A DNA stretch of 64,000 bases from JAWXCB01 sp034440455 (GTDB lineage Bacteria > Bacteroidota > Bacteroidia > Chitinophagales > CAIOSU01): positions 1 through 64,000 of the forward strand of contig JAWXCB010000051.1 of assembly GCA_034440455.1 (NCBI GenBank). Reading direction: 5' to 3'. A program made the translations under genes and the position numbers. This document shows positions 9,445 to 17,653 of this stretch, piece after piece; the stretch's first letter is position 1; every line of letters starts with the position of its first letter. The notes under the pieces are model-generated. The model saw nothing but the letters and a program-made list of their open reading frames with translations. It searched no databases and was not told the origin of the DNA.

Positions 9445-10044
9445 TCAGGTTAGTTTTTGCTTCTCTAAATATTTAATTCCTTTTTCAGAGGCGATGGCGC
9501 GTACATGATACTTCAGATATTCGGCATACACATCCATCACGCTATATTTCGGAAACGGAAATACATCCTGGCTGACGATAATCTCCGTTCTTGCAGAATA
9601 GAATTTTGCAACAATATCAGGGTTGAAATCATCGCGATATACGCCCTGCTTAATTCCTTTTTCAATATTGCTGAGGATGCAGGAATAGATAAACGTGTTC
9701 TTATAGTCCACAAACATTTTCCAGCCATCGGGATGATATTTTTGCAAATCATACATCGCGGAAGGATTCATCTTGCCGATATGTACCAGGACATGCCTTC
9801 CGATAGCGAAAATTTCGTCAATGGCGTTTTCGTGCTGCTTGCTTATTTCCTGCATCGCCTTTTTTTCTGCTTCGATATGGCTCTTCATTGTCTTCTTCAC
9901 CAAATCATCCTTGTCATTTACGAACTGGTAAAGCGTCTTTTTTGACATGCACATCTTCCCTGCAAAGTCATCCATCGTTACGCTTTTGATGCCGTAACTC
10001 AGAAAGAGTTCTTCTGCTTTAGTAAGGATTTGTTTGAGGTTCAT
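9445..10044 (-). CDS. TetR/AcrR-family repressor of the efflux operon
   Basis: This about 199-residue regulator has an N-terminal helix-turn-helix (ILTKAEELFLSYGIKSVTM then MSKKTLYQFVNDKDDLV, roughly residues 5-50) and a variable ligand-binding helical domain. The frame is open upstream to 10089. I choose the ATG at 10044 because the earlier one lies inside the promoter and palindrome (see 10059-10111), while MNLKQILTKAEELF is a canonical TetR start. It is the first gene of the efflux operon, so it probably represses its own operon and is released by a pump substrate. That regulatory logic is inferred from position and the overlapping palindrome. Confidence 0.9.
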   Translation of the reverse strand: MNLKQILTKAEELFLSYGIKSVTMDDFAGKMCMSKKTLYQFVNDKDDLVKKTMKSHIEAEKKAMQEISKQHENAIDEIFAIGRHVLVHIGKMNPSAMYDLQKYHPDGWKMFVDYKNTFIYSCILSNIEKGIKQGVYRDDFNPDIVAKFYSARTEIIVSQDVFPFPKYSVMDVYAEYLKYHVRAIASEKGIKYLEKQKLT

Positions 10045-10058
10045 GTTGAAATCGGAGG

Positions 10059-10111
10059 CAAATTTATGGCAAATAAACATTGGAAACAAAAATTTGTTTT
10101 AAAGTTTCCAA
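10059..10111 (-). promoter_or_regulatory. Bacteroidota-type promoter and TetR operator of the efflux operon
   Basis: On the minus strand TTTG (10090-10087) is separated by 20 nt from TAAATTTG (10066-10059). This matches the Bacteroidota -33 TTTG / -7 TAnnTTTG promoter. A perfect 8-bp inverted repeat, TTGGAAAC (10080-10087) and GTTTCCAA (10104-10111), overlaps the -33 element. It is the obvious candidate operator for the adjacent TetR regulator. Transcription would begin near 10055, leaving a leader of about ten bases before the ATG at 10044. Confidence 0.55.
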
Positions 10112-10120
10112 AGTTTATTT

Positions 10121-10145
10121 ATCCGATGACTGCCAGTCATCGGAT
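10121..10145. repeat. REP-like palindrome upstream of the RAYT gene
   Basis: ATCCGATGACT (10121-10131), a GCC loop and AGTCATCGGAT (10135-10145) form a perfect 11-bp hairpin 55 bp before the transposase start. It shares its CATCCGATGAC stem sequence with the downstream copy at 10774-10810. It is followed by purine-rich GAGGAAGGAAT-type near repeats up to about 10173. Confidence 0.8.
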
Positions 10146-10200
10146 GAGGAAGGAATGAGGAAATGAGGAAGGAACACCCGAAATAACTACCTTAGCCTCT

Positions 10201-10788
10201 ATGGTGTTTGAGCCATCCTGCCTTTACCACGTCTATAACCGGGGCAACAACCGTCAGGAAATATTTTTCAATCGCGAGAATTATCTTTTCTTTCTGCGCA
10301 AGGCAAGAACACACCTTTTACCCTTTTGCGATATTCTTTGCTATTGCCTGATGCCGAATCACTTTCACTTTTTGATTTCGACCAAAGAGATGTTGCCACA
10401 CAACCAACTTAATAACGCTATCGGTATTCTGCTGCGGTCATACACGCGGGCTATCAATAAGCAAGAAAACAGATACGGCTCCTTATTTCAGCAGGATACA
10501 AAAGCAAAAGAGCTTTTACAGTCATCCGGTGGCTCAAAGCCACCGGATGACTGCTACCCACTTACATGCTTCAACTATATCCATCAAAATCCCATGATAG
10601 CGGGTTTATCGCCTAAAATGGAGGATTGGGAGTTTTCTTCATTCAAAGATTATGCAGGAGAAAGAAAGGGCACTTTATGCAATCAGACTTTAGCAAGACA
10701 GCTATTTGATTTGCCTAATGATAGAAATGAATTTTATAGGATGTCCTACGCATTGATTTCTCCTGCAAAGCTTGAATTCATCCGATGA
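10201..10788 (+). CDS. REP-associated tyrosine transposase (RAYT, Y1_Tnp/HUH family)
   Basis: This 195-residue single-strand DNA nuclease is related to IS200/IS605 transposases. The HUH metal site is seen as H54-F-H56 in MPNHFHFLIS, and the likely catalytic tyrosine is Y126 in CFNYIHQNP. Family members cut and mobilise REP hairpins. This gene is flanked by REP-like palindromes at 10121-10145 and 10774-10810, the latter overlapping its stop codon. A third palindrome lies inside the frame (10519-10553) and encodes residues 107-118, between the GSLFQQ motif and the tyrosine helix. The catalytic residues are intact, so the enzyme may be active. There are no IS-type terminal inverted repeats, as expected for RAYTs. 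Confidence 0.9.
   Translation: MVFEPSCLYHVYNRGNNRQEIFFNRENYLFFLRKARTHLLPFCDILCYCLMPNHFHFLISTKEMLPHNQLNNAIGILLRSYTRAINKQENRYGSLFQQDTKAKELLQSSGGSKPPDDCYPLTCFNYIHQNPMIAGLSPKMEDWEFSSFKDYAGERKGTLCNQTLARQLFDLPNDRNEFYRMSYALISPAKLEFIR
10519..10553. repeat. REP-like palindrome inside the RAYT reading frame
   Basis: A perfect 16-bp stem (10519-10534 with 10538-10553) with loop CAA lies in frame in the transposase gene and encodes roughly QSSGGSKPPDDC. The stem shares TCATCCG/CGGATGA with the two flanking palindromes but has a different inner part (GTGGCT). Confidence 0.85.
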
Positions 10789-10810
10789 CATGGAGTCATC
10801 GGATGAATTC
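10774..10810. repeat. REP-like palindrome overlapping the RAYT stop codon
   Basis: A perfect 16-bp stem, GAATTCATCCGATGAC (10774-10789) with its complement at 10795-10810, has a 5-nt loop. The transposase stop codon (10786-10788) is inside the stem, and the hairpin ends 23 bp before the rlmN start. It could end or process the transposase transcript. Confidence 0.85.
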
Positions 10811-10818
10811 TTGTGAAG

Positions 10819-10826
10819 TATCTTTG
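10819..10826 (+). promoter_or_regulatory. Candidate -7 promoter element for rlmN
   Basis: TATCTTTG matches the Bacteroidota TAnnTTTG element and lies 7 bases before the rlmN ATG. No clear -33 TTTG is found at the usual spacing, since the position is occupied by the REP-like hairpin. The call rests on the -7 box only. Confidence 0.35.
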
Positions 10827-10833
10827 TCCTTGA

Positions 10834-11868
10834 ATGCCAAACAAACAAGATATCAGAGAGTTCACGCTCAACCAGTTAGAAGATTACCTGGAGCAGAAAG
10901 ACGAAAAGCGTTTCCGCGCCAATCAGATTCAGGAATGGCTTTGGAAGAAGTCTGCTTATTCCTTTGAGGAAATGTCCAATCTTTCGCTCCCTTTGCGCAA
11001 TATGCTCGCGGAAGACTTTGTGATAAATTCTTTGAAAGAAGATTTTATGCAGGAAAGCGAGGATGGCACAATTAAAATGCGCTTCAAATTATTTGACGAC
11101 AATCTGGTTGAAGGCGTACTGATTCCCTCCAAGACAAGGGTAACAGCCTGCGTTTCATCGCAAGCCGGTTGTAGTTTGGATTGCAGATTCTGCGCAACAG
11201 GATTTATGAAATTGAAGCGCAATCTTTTTGCCGGAGAGATTTATGACCAGGTTGTTTTGCTCACGAAAAAATCTATCGAAGCCTACGGGAAGCCACTCAC
11301 CAACATCGTTTTCATGGGTATGGGAGAGCCGCTGTTGAACTATAAAAATGTCCTGACAGCAATTGATAAAATATCTTCTGTAAACGGGTTGAACATTTCC
11401 GCGAAGCGCATTACAGTTTCCACTTCTGGTATTGCAAAGCTGATTAAAAAATTAGGTGATGATGGTGTGCGTTTTGAACTTGCGCTCTCGCTGCATTCCG
11501 CCAATAATTTGAAGCGCAGCAAAATCATGCCCATCAATGATTCAAACCCGATTCAGAATTTGGTGGAAGCGCTGAATTATTTTCAAGAAAAGACCGGCAA
11601 CAAAATCACGTTTGAATACATCCTGTTTGATGGCTTCAACGACTCCGAGCAGGATGCGCGGGAGTTGATTGAACTCTGCAACAAAGTTCCTGCGATGGTC
11701 AACATCATTGAATACAACACGGTGGAAGGCGTTTCTTACAAGAAGTCGTCTGAGAAAAAACGTGAGGCGTTTGTCAATTACCTCGAACAAAACGGAGTGA
11801 TTACAAAAGTCCGTTTGAGCAGGGGAAAAGATATTGACGCAGCTTGCGGGCAGTTGGCGAATAAATAA
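10834..11868 (+). CDS. rlmN: 23S rRNA (adenine2503-C2)/tRNA methyltransferase RlmN
   Basis: This 344-residue radical-SAM enzyme methylates A2503 of 23S rRNA, and in some bacteria A37 of tRNAs. The iron-sulfur cluster cysteines are C113, C117 and C120 in the pattern Cx3Cx2C. The SAM-binding GMGEPLLN motif follows near residue 155. The second catalytic cysteine, which forms the protein-RNA intermediate, is C338 in AACGQL near the C-terminus. Length is normal. The gene stands alone just downstream of the RAYT module and runs convergent to the T9SS cargo gene. Confidence 0.96.
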   Translation: MPNKQDIREFTLNQLEDYLEQKDEKRFRANQIQEWLWKKSAYSFEEMSNLSLPLRNMLAEDFVINSLKEDFMQESEDGTIKMRFKLFDDNLVEGVLIPSKTRVTACVSSQAGCSLDCRFCATGFMKLKRNLFAGEIYDQVVLLTKKSIEAYGKPLTNIVFMGMGEPLLNYKNVLTAIDKISSVNGLNISAKRITVSTSGIAKLIKKLGDDGVRFELALSLHSANNLKRSKIMPINDSNPIQNLVEALNYFQEKTGNKITFEYILFDGFNDSEQDARELIELCNKVPAMVNIIEYNTVEGVSYKKSSEKKREAFVNYLEQNGVITKVRLSRGKDIDAACGQLANK

Positions 11869-11907
11869 TGCGATGATTTGTTGATTCGAGAATTCGAGGA
11901 TGCAGAA

Positions 11908-14172
11908 TTATTCGAGAATTACTTTTCTTGTCAGCGTTTCTTTATTGCTAATCAGTCGCAGCAAATAAATTCCCTTTGAGAATTCAGCAAGATTCAACTC
12001 AGTAGTTCCGTTTATTGCCGGATGCTCAAGGAGTTGTTTTCCCTGCAAAGTGTAAACTCTAAGGAATGCTTGCGAAGAAATTCCTGAAAGCGTCACAACG
12101 ATTTTTCCCGTTGTCGGATTCGGATGAAATGCAAAAGAAATCGAGTTGATTTGTTCAATTCCAACACACGCATCTACCATAACTATTTCTTGTGTTGAAT
12201 TTGCGCAGCCTGCATTGTCAGCGTAAGAATAAACAAGCACATGCGTTCCAACGCCTGCCGCATTCGGATTAAATGAACTTCCGCTTACGCCTGTGCCAAG
12301 CAGTTGTCCTCCGGCAGGACTCAGCGTGAGCGGCACATCAGGAATATACACGCAGTAAATCGGGTCAAGCCCTGAAATCGTCACAGTTGGAATTGCATTT
12401 ACAGAAACTTGCAGCGTGTCTGCTCCTGTGCAGTTATTGTTGTCGGTGAAACTGTATGTAATGTCGTAAGGTCCGCCCGCGCCTGCTCCGGCAGGATTAA
12501 AAGCATTCGCGATTAAGCCAACGCCATTGTAGGTTCCGCCTGATGGAGTACCCGTCATTAATGCTACTGCATCATCTTCACAATACACAGCATCCAAGCC
12601 CGTGAGTTCAACAATGGGTAAAGCATTTACAAGCGTGGATGTTGATTGCGCAGCAGAACAACCGTTGTTATCTGTGTAGGAATAGGTAACGGTATGCGCG
12701 CCTGCCCCAGCCACAGCCGGAACAAAAGAATTTGCAGTTACTCCGCTTCCGCTAAATGTTCCTCCGGCTGGAATGCCTGTGAGCATTGCATCAGTGGCAT
12801 TTGCGCAATATTCGGTTGCTAATCCGATCATAGAAACCGTAGGCGGAGTCGTCACGCTTACGCTGCGATTCGTGGTTGCAGTATTCCCGCATCCGATGGT
12901 ATCAGTGAATGTGTAGGTGATGATATAAGGACCGCCTACTCCCGCATCAACAGGGTCGAAAAAATTTCCTGTTACACCAACACCGCTGTAAGTGCCGCCA
13001 GCGGGAGTAGCCATTAATTCCACCGCTGTGTCACCATCACAAAGAAAGGGAGGTATCGTAAATGAAATTATCGGCACATCCGTTACAACTGTGGTTTGCG
13101 TTTGAGCGCGTGAGCATCCGTTGGGAGCGGTGTAAGTATAGGTAATGGGATGTACGCCCATTCCGGCAAGAAACGGAATGAAATTATTTCCGCCAATGCC
13201 TGAGCCGCTAAATGCGCCTCCCACCGGTGAGCCGGATAAAATAACGCCCGCATCGGTGATGCAATAGTCGCTCGCTAATCCGGTGAAGCTGACGTTTGGC
13301 GGCTGCAATTCTGAAAGGACAAATGCAGGAGATTCCGCAACGCATCCGTTTGAGTTTGTGATTTCAACCGTGTAGCTGCCTGCCTGCGTTGCAGAAAAAT
13401 TCGGGTTGTTTGCGCCTACAGGAGTTCCATTGCGCTTCCACTGATAGATAGTAATGGTGCCGCTGCCCGCTAACCCATTTGCAATTAAGCGCGCTGAGTC
13501 GCCTGTGCAAAATGTGGAGCCATCCTGACTGATAATCGTTACTAATGGATTTTGATTTACCTGAATGTTTTGATTGATGGAGCAAGCGCCAAATGTGTAC
13601 GTGATAGGAATGGTGGCATTTTGATTAGGCGCGGTGAAGGTGTTGCCGCTTACGCCTGTTCCGCTAAAAGTGCCGCCTGGCGGATTTCCTGTAAGCGCGC
13701 GCGTTTCTCCACCGCATAAAGACGCATTTGATGAACTGATGGAAATTTCCTGACGATAGCGCAGAATCGCGGAAGTTGCGGAGTAAGTCGTGCAGAATGA
13801 AGAATCCACAAGCACACGGATAGTGCCTGTGAGGTTTGCTGTCCATTGCACAGAAGCTTGGGTTGCCGCACAGTCAGGACCGTTATCATCATTAAAAAAC
13901 AATTGATTTCCACCGGCATCATAGCCGGTAAGAATCGTGTTGTAGATAGAATTGCAGGTAGTGAAAGTATAAGTCATGCCCGCATCTACATTGAATGTTG
14001 CGAATGTTCCTCCTCCAATTGCAATGCTCCCATCGGTGCCGCAGGGGGGTTGCAGCCCGTTGAACCAAAACGGATTGTCATTCGGACATTGGGCGAAAGT
14101 TTGATTCAGAGCGAGAAGACAAGATATTGCAAGAAAGGAAACACTGATTCTGTGCAGGTAGCGATATGCCAT
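11908..14172 (-). CDS. Secreted repeat protein with type IX sorting domain
   Basis: This 754-residue protein has a signal peptide (ending near QTFAQ, residue 28) and an N-terminal jelly-roll-like segment (GGTFATFNVDAGMTYTFTTC). It then has about seven repeats of some 70-80 residues with the signature GGTFSGxGVxGNxF...AGxGxHxITYxYTDxNGC. It ends in a type A T9SS C-terminal sorting domain (FAFHPNPTTGKI ... GIYLLRLISNKETLTRKVILE). It is therefore expected to be exported by Sec, moved across the outer membrane by the T9SS and attached to the surface or released. The repeats resemble Ig/PKD-like adhesin modules. No enzyme domain is visible. The ligand is unknown. Confidence 0.88.
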   Translation of the reverse strand: MAYRYLHRISVSFLAISCLLALNQTFAQCPNDNPFWFNGLQPPCGTDGSIAIGGGTFATFNVDAGMTYTFTTCNSIYNTILTGYDAGGNQLFFNDDNGPDCAATQASVQWTANLTGTIRVLVDSSFCTTYSATSAILRYRQEISISSSNASLCGGETRALTGNPPGGTFSGTGVSGNTFTAPNQNATIPITYTFGACSINQNIQVNQNPLVTIISQDGSTFCTGDSARLIANGLAGSGTITIYQWKRNGTPVGANNPNFSATQAGSYTVEITNSNGCVAESPAFVLSELQPPNVSFTGLASDYCITDAGVILSGSPVGGAFSGSGIGGNNFIPFLAGMGVHPITYTYTAPNGCSRAQTQTTVVTDVPIISFTIPPFLCDGDTAVELMATPAGGTYSGVGVTGNFFDPVDAGVGGPYIITYTFTDTIGCGNTATTNRSVSVTTPPTVSMIGLATEYCANATDAMLTGIPAGGTFSGSGVTANSFVPAVAGAGAHTVTYSYTDNNGCSAAQSTSTLVNALPIVELTGLDAVYCEDDAVALMTGTPSGGTYNGVGLIANAFNPAGAGAGGPYDITYSFTDNNNCTGADTLQVSVNAIPTVTISGLDPIYCVYIPDVPLTLSPAGGQLLGTGVSGSSFNPNAAGVGTHVLVYSYADNAGCANSTQEIVMVDACVGIEQINSISFAFHPNPTTGKIVVTLSGISSQAFLRVYTLQGKQLLEHPAINGTTELNLAEFSKGIYLLRLISNKETLTRKVILE

Positions 14173-14266
14173 TGGTAAAATTTAAAGTGAAAATAGAATA
14201 TCTCCTGACGGGAATCAAACCGCGCGCTCCGAAACAGAGAGTTGAAAAGTCTGAATAGTGGACGGG

Positions 14267-14857
14267 CTAAGCCGCTTCAGCCACTACTTCTTTCACTTCA
14301 GGAACCATGCGTTTCAACAAACCTTCAATGCCGCTTTTCAACGTAACGGTGGAAGAAGGGCATCCGCTGCATGAGCCTTGCAGAATAAGCGTTACAATAC
14401 CTTCATGAAATGACTTGAATTGAATAGCGCCCCCGTCATTTTCCACCGCGGGTTTTACATACACGTCAAGCAGTTCGCGGATGCGCGTTTCAAGTTCGCC
14501 TTCTTTTCCGGTTGGGGCAGCTACCGGATTTTCTGATTGAGCGGGCTTATAGTTTTGAGTAACAACAGTTTTCCCTTCTTTGATAAACTCTTTGAGAAAA
14601 TCTTTTACTTCGGGAATGATTTCATCCCACGCATATCCCGGTTTTTTAGAAACCGTGATGAAGTTATTGGCAATAAAAACTCCGTTCACGTAGGGAAATG
14701 TAAATACCTCTTTTGCAAGGGGCACTTCTTCTGACTCTTGCACATTTTTACAATCAATGCTGAGTTGCGGCAGCAGCATTCTGTTTGTAACGAACTTGAG
14801 TGATTCGGGATTGGGAGTGAACTCAGTATAAATTTCAAGAACAGGTTGCTGCGTCAT
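14267..14857 (-). CDS. Nfu/NifU-type iron-sulfur cluster scaffold or carrier
   Basis: This 196-residue protein has an N-terminal Nfu_N domain (TPNPESLKFVTNRMLL, about 10-95), a short linker (about 102-120) and a C-terminal NifU-like domain. The latter carries the cluster-binding C163-x-x-C166 (GSCSGCPSST) and the typical VENDGGAIQF segment. Proteins of this type carry [4Fe-4S] clusters to target enzymes in the cytoplasm. The gene is single, with a 49-bp gap to the end of the WG-repeat gene on the same strand, so co-transcription is possible. Confidence 0.93.
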   Translation of the reverse strand: MTQQPVLEIYTEFTPNPESLKFVTNRMLLPQLSIDCKNVQESEEVPLAKEVFTFPYVNGVFIANNFITVSKKPGYAWDEIIPEVKDFLKEFIKEGKTVVTQNYKPAQSENPVAAPTGKEGELETRIRELLDVYVKPAVENDGGAIQFKSFHEGIVTLILQGSCSGCPSSTVTLKSGIEGLLKRMVPEVKEVVAEAA

Positions 14858-14905
14858 TTTAAAGGATTTAGAGAAGGGAACAAGCGGAACTGCGTCTTGG
14901 TTCGC

Positions 14906-16669
14906 TTATTTTGTTTCAGTCACAAATTTACCCAACTTGTCAATCATTTTTTCCTTTTGCATCAGCACGCCCTTTGTTTTTTCCATCACCACCACTTTTG
15001 CAGTTCCTTGTTTAAAGGGCAAAGCGTAGGAGAAAGCGGGCTTGATTACAAAATTTCCCGTTGCATCAATAAAGCCCCACAATCCCGTTGTTTCGTCTTC
15101 AACGGGCGCAAGCCCTTCGCCAAATTGCCCGGCATTTTTGAATGTGGGATTAATTTTTAGCTCTCCGGTTTTGTCAATAAATCCCCATTTACCGCCCACC
15201 TGCACTGCGGCTAATCCACCAGAAAAATTTCCCGCATCTTCATACTGAAGTTTAATTCGCGCTCTTCCTTTTTCATCCATATAGCCGTAGCCCGTTTTTT
15301 CTTTTTTCACCAAAGCCATTCCATCGGAAAAAGGATAAGCATCATCGTATTCCATCGGCACTACTGTTTCTCCTTTTCTATTGATGAATCCGTATTTGCA
15401 ATTTTCTTTATAGCAATCACCCATGCCGACAATTGCGAACCCGTTGTGAAAATCCCCCGCTTCGTTGTATTTGGCTTTGATTGCCAGTTTGCCGCCTTTG
15501 TCTATATAACCGTGCAGGCAGATGTCTTTGCAGTCGCCCACAATCACTGCGGCAAGTCCTTCAGAAAAGGTCAGCACTTCATCAAACATCGCGTCCACAA
15601 GCAATTCGCCCGTTGCTGAATCGTGGAATCCGTATAATCCATTTCGCTCAAACGGAATCATTACGCGCCTTGAGTGAAGAATTTCTTTTTCCAATTCATC
15701 CTGAAAAGGAAATTCAGGATAGGTCGCTTTAAATTTTATCAGTGTTTCCGTGTCGCGCACATAATTATATGCTTCAAACAAATCGCGCCACGCCTGAGGC
15801 ACATTGATATTGTTCGAATACGTGCGGATGAATTTTTGATACTCAAATACTGTTCTGTTTTTTGTTGTCAGCGCATAGACGCTGTCCTGCGCCTGCGCGG
15901 AATAGGGATTGCCCGGATAATTTCTTACAAAGTCCTCATAGCTTTTCAGTGAGCGGTCTTTCGTCACGTCTTTGAAAAAAAGCTGGTGATATTTTTCTTT
16001 CGCTTCTTTCAAATAAGGGCTGTTTGGATTCTCATCCATAAATAATTTGTACGCTTGCCACGTATTCGGCTCCGTTTTCTTTTTGTAAAGCAGACTCTCG
16101 TACAATTTTTTTGCTTCTACCGTTTGTTCTGCATTCGGGTAGCGCTCCATAAAATCTTTGAAACTTTCGTAGTTCGATGCGCCTTTTGCTTGCTCGTAAG
16201 CGAGTTGGTTTCTGCGCTCAATCGCTTCCGGCATTTGTCGCGATGCAATAAATGTTTGGATGTAGGCTTCCCATTTTTCCAGCGTGTTCACGCTATCGGT
16301 AGCTAAAAAAGCAAGCTGGCAGATGTCTGCCCGCAACCGATTGAGCGAATACGGGCGAATACCTGCCGCAGCATATTTGGTGCGTGTAACTTCTGCTGCG
16401 CTGCCCGGATAAAATTTAATTGCCCGCGTAGAAAAATAATATGCGCTATCAAGACGATGCGCGGGATTATCTTCCTGATAATAATAGCGTGCGAATAGAA
16501 AGTTGACCGCGAAATCTTCGGGAGTTTTTTCAACTAATTTGAGGAGCGCGCTTTTTGCATCGCGATAATTTCCTTCATTGACCTGACGTAATGCTTTTGA
16601 AAATCCATCAGCAAGAGCGGGAGTGAATACAGCGCTAAAAAGGAATAAAAAAATGAGCGAACGGCTCAT
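14906..16669 (-). CDS. Exported WG-repeat protein with N-terminal TPR-like region
   Basis: About 587 residues. The frame is open upstream to 16876, but MSRSLIFLFLFSAVFTPALADG at 16669 is a clear signal peptide, and the longer start would overlap the promoter of the divergent gene. Residues about 25-330 are helical with TPR-like spacing (YPNAEQTVEAKKLYESL, NPNSPYLKEAKEKY, YPGNPYSAQAQDSV). Residues about 350-570 hold some six WG repeats (YGFINRKGETVVP, WGFIDKTGELKI, WGFIDATGNFVIKP). WG proteins are common in Bacteroidota and are generally unassigned. I infer a periplasmic or surface scaffold; no catalytic motif is seen. Confidence 0.85.
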   Translation of the reverse strand: MSRSLIFLFLFSAVFTPALADGFSKALRQVNEGNYRDAKSALLKLVEKTPEDFAVNFLFARYYYQEDNPAHRLDSAYYFSTRAIKFYPGSAAEVTRTKYAAAGIRPYSLNRLRADICQLAFLATDSVNTLEKWEAYIQTFIASRQMPEAIERRNQLAYEQAKGASNYESFKDFMERYPNAEQTVEAKKLYESLLYKKKTEPNTWQAYKLFMDENPNSPYLKEAKEKYHQLFFKDVTKDRSLKSYEDFVRNYPGNPYSAQAQDSVYALTTKNRTVFEYQKFIRTYSNNINVPQAWRDLFEAYNYVRDTETLIKFKATYPEFPFQDELEKEILHSRRVMIPFERNGLYGFHDSATGELLVDAMFDEVLTFSEGLAAVIVGDCKDICLHGYIDKGGKLAIKAKYNEAGDFHNGFAIVGMGDCYKENCKYGFINRKGETVVPMEYDDAYPFSDGMALVKKEKTGYGYMDEKGRARIKLQYEDAGNFSGGLAAVQVGGKWGFIDKTGELKINPTFKNAGQFGEGLAPVEDETTGLWGFIDATGNFVIKPAFSYALPFKQGTAKVVVMEKTKGVLMQKEKMIDKLGKFVTETK

Positions 16670-16773
16670 GAATTTTTGTCGTGAAGTTAGCCAGCACAGT
16701 TGAGGCGGATAACGCTTGTTTCTAACCCGCATAAAGGTTTGACTAAAATCAAGGACAGGTGAGGAGTTTTCTC

Positions 16774-16781
16774 TATTTTTG
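16774..16781 (+). promoter_or_regulatory. Candidate -7 promoter element for the beta-barrel gene
   Basis: TATTTTTG matches TAnnTTTG and lies 21 bases upstream of the ATG at 16803. It supports that start over the in-frame ATG at 16779, which overlaps this element. No good -33 box is visible. Confidence 0.35.
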
Positions 16782-16802
16782 CCACGAACAAAAACCCACT
16801 TT

Positions 16803-17555
16803 ATGAAAAAAATATGCACGGTTCTATTTTTCAGTTTTGCCTGTACCGCTCTTTGGGCGCAGCAGGGATTCCACATTGGCTATAAGATTGCTCCGCAAAG
16901 CACCTGGATGTTTAATGGAGATAATTCCGACAACGCAAAGTACAGGTTCGTTAGCACCTGGGGTGTGGCGCACGGACCAAGTTTGGCTTATTATTTCAAG
17001 CCCACGGTAGGCGTGGGATTTGACCTCATCTTTTCAAAGCAAGGACAAAAATTTCAAGTTCAAAAAGATAGCGATTTCACAAATCATCTTACGCTGAGAT
17101 ATTTAAAACTTCCAATTCTGTTGCATTTCAGCACTGACCCGGAACAGCCTGTAATGTTTACAGGGCAATTCGGTCCCCAGTTCGCGTTCCTTACAAAAGG
17201 TGAATTGGAAGTTGAACAAACTATCCCGGGAACAATATTGATTCCGGGAACTTATGATGAAGTTAAGGTCGGATACAAGCCAGTAAATATTGGGTGTGTT
17301 CTCGGTTTCGGGATAGGAACATCCTTTGGGACTGATTTTCTTGCAATGACTGTTCAACTGAGATTTGATTTTGGCTTCACTGATGCGGAGGATAAACCCT
17401 CTGATGATGAACTGCTCAGTACAATAGGATCCGATCAAGAAGGCTACCACTACTACTATTCAAGCGCCCCTAATTATAGTGATCGTCCGACAACTTTTAA
17501 TACCACAGCCGGCATTGAAATCGGATTCAAATACATTTTGAGAACGGATAAATAA
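16803..17555 (+). CDS. PorT-like outer-membrane beta-barrel protein
   Basis: This 250-residue protein starts at MKKICTVLFFSFACTALWAQ, a clear signal peptide cleaved near residue 20. The rest alternates short beta strands with aromatic ends (GFHIGYKIAPQSTWMF, GPSLAYYFKPTVGVGFDLIF, AMTVQLRFDFGFTDAED) and ends with a strand, as in the outer_membrane_beta-barrel/PorT_2 family of Bacteroidota. It probably inserts as an 8-stranded barrel in the outer membrane. No partner is encoded nearby, and a strong terminator follows, so it is a monocistronic gene. Confidence 0.82.
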   Translation: MKKICTVLFFSFACTALWAQQGFHIGYKIAPQSTWMFNGDNSDNAKYRFVSTWGVAHGPSLAYYFKPTVGVGFDLIFSKQGQKFQVQKDSDFTNHLTLRYLKLPILLHFSTDPEQPVMFTGQFGPQFAFLTKGELEVEQTIPGTILIPGTYDEVKVGYKPVNIGCVLGFGIGTSFGTDFLAMTVQLRFDFGFTDAEDKPSDDELLSTIGSDQEGYHYYYSSAPNYSDRPTTFNTTAGIEIGFKYILRTDK

Positions 17556-17574
17556 TTCTTAAGAAAGGATTTAC

Positions 17575-17604
17575 AAAAAAGGCTGGCTATGGTCAGCCTT
17601 TTTT
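17575..17604 (+). terminator. Rho-independent terminator
   Basis: An 11-bp stem, AAAAAAGGCTG (17575-17585) with CAGCCTTTTTT (17594-17604), and an 8-nt loop ends in a T-rich run (TTTTTTATTTT). It lies 20 bp after the beta-barrel gene and insulates it from the next gene. Confidence 0.9.
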
Positions 17605-17653
17605 ATTTTGTAGAATTGCTGAAGTATCTTGGCGACCCTAATTACTATTCTAC

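Noticed and set aside
11869..11907. ATTCGAGAATTCGAGGA near-repeats between rlmN and the T9SS gene
   Set aside because: Only about 39 bp with imperfect copies; could be part of another repeat family but cannot be supported here.
16670..16876. N-terminal extension of the WG-repeat protein (69 extra residues)
   Set aside because: It precedes a perfect signal peptide at 16669 and overlaps the promoter and start of the divergent beta-barrel gene, so it is read-through of an open frame.
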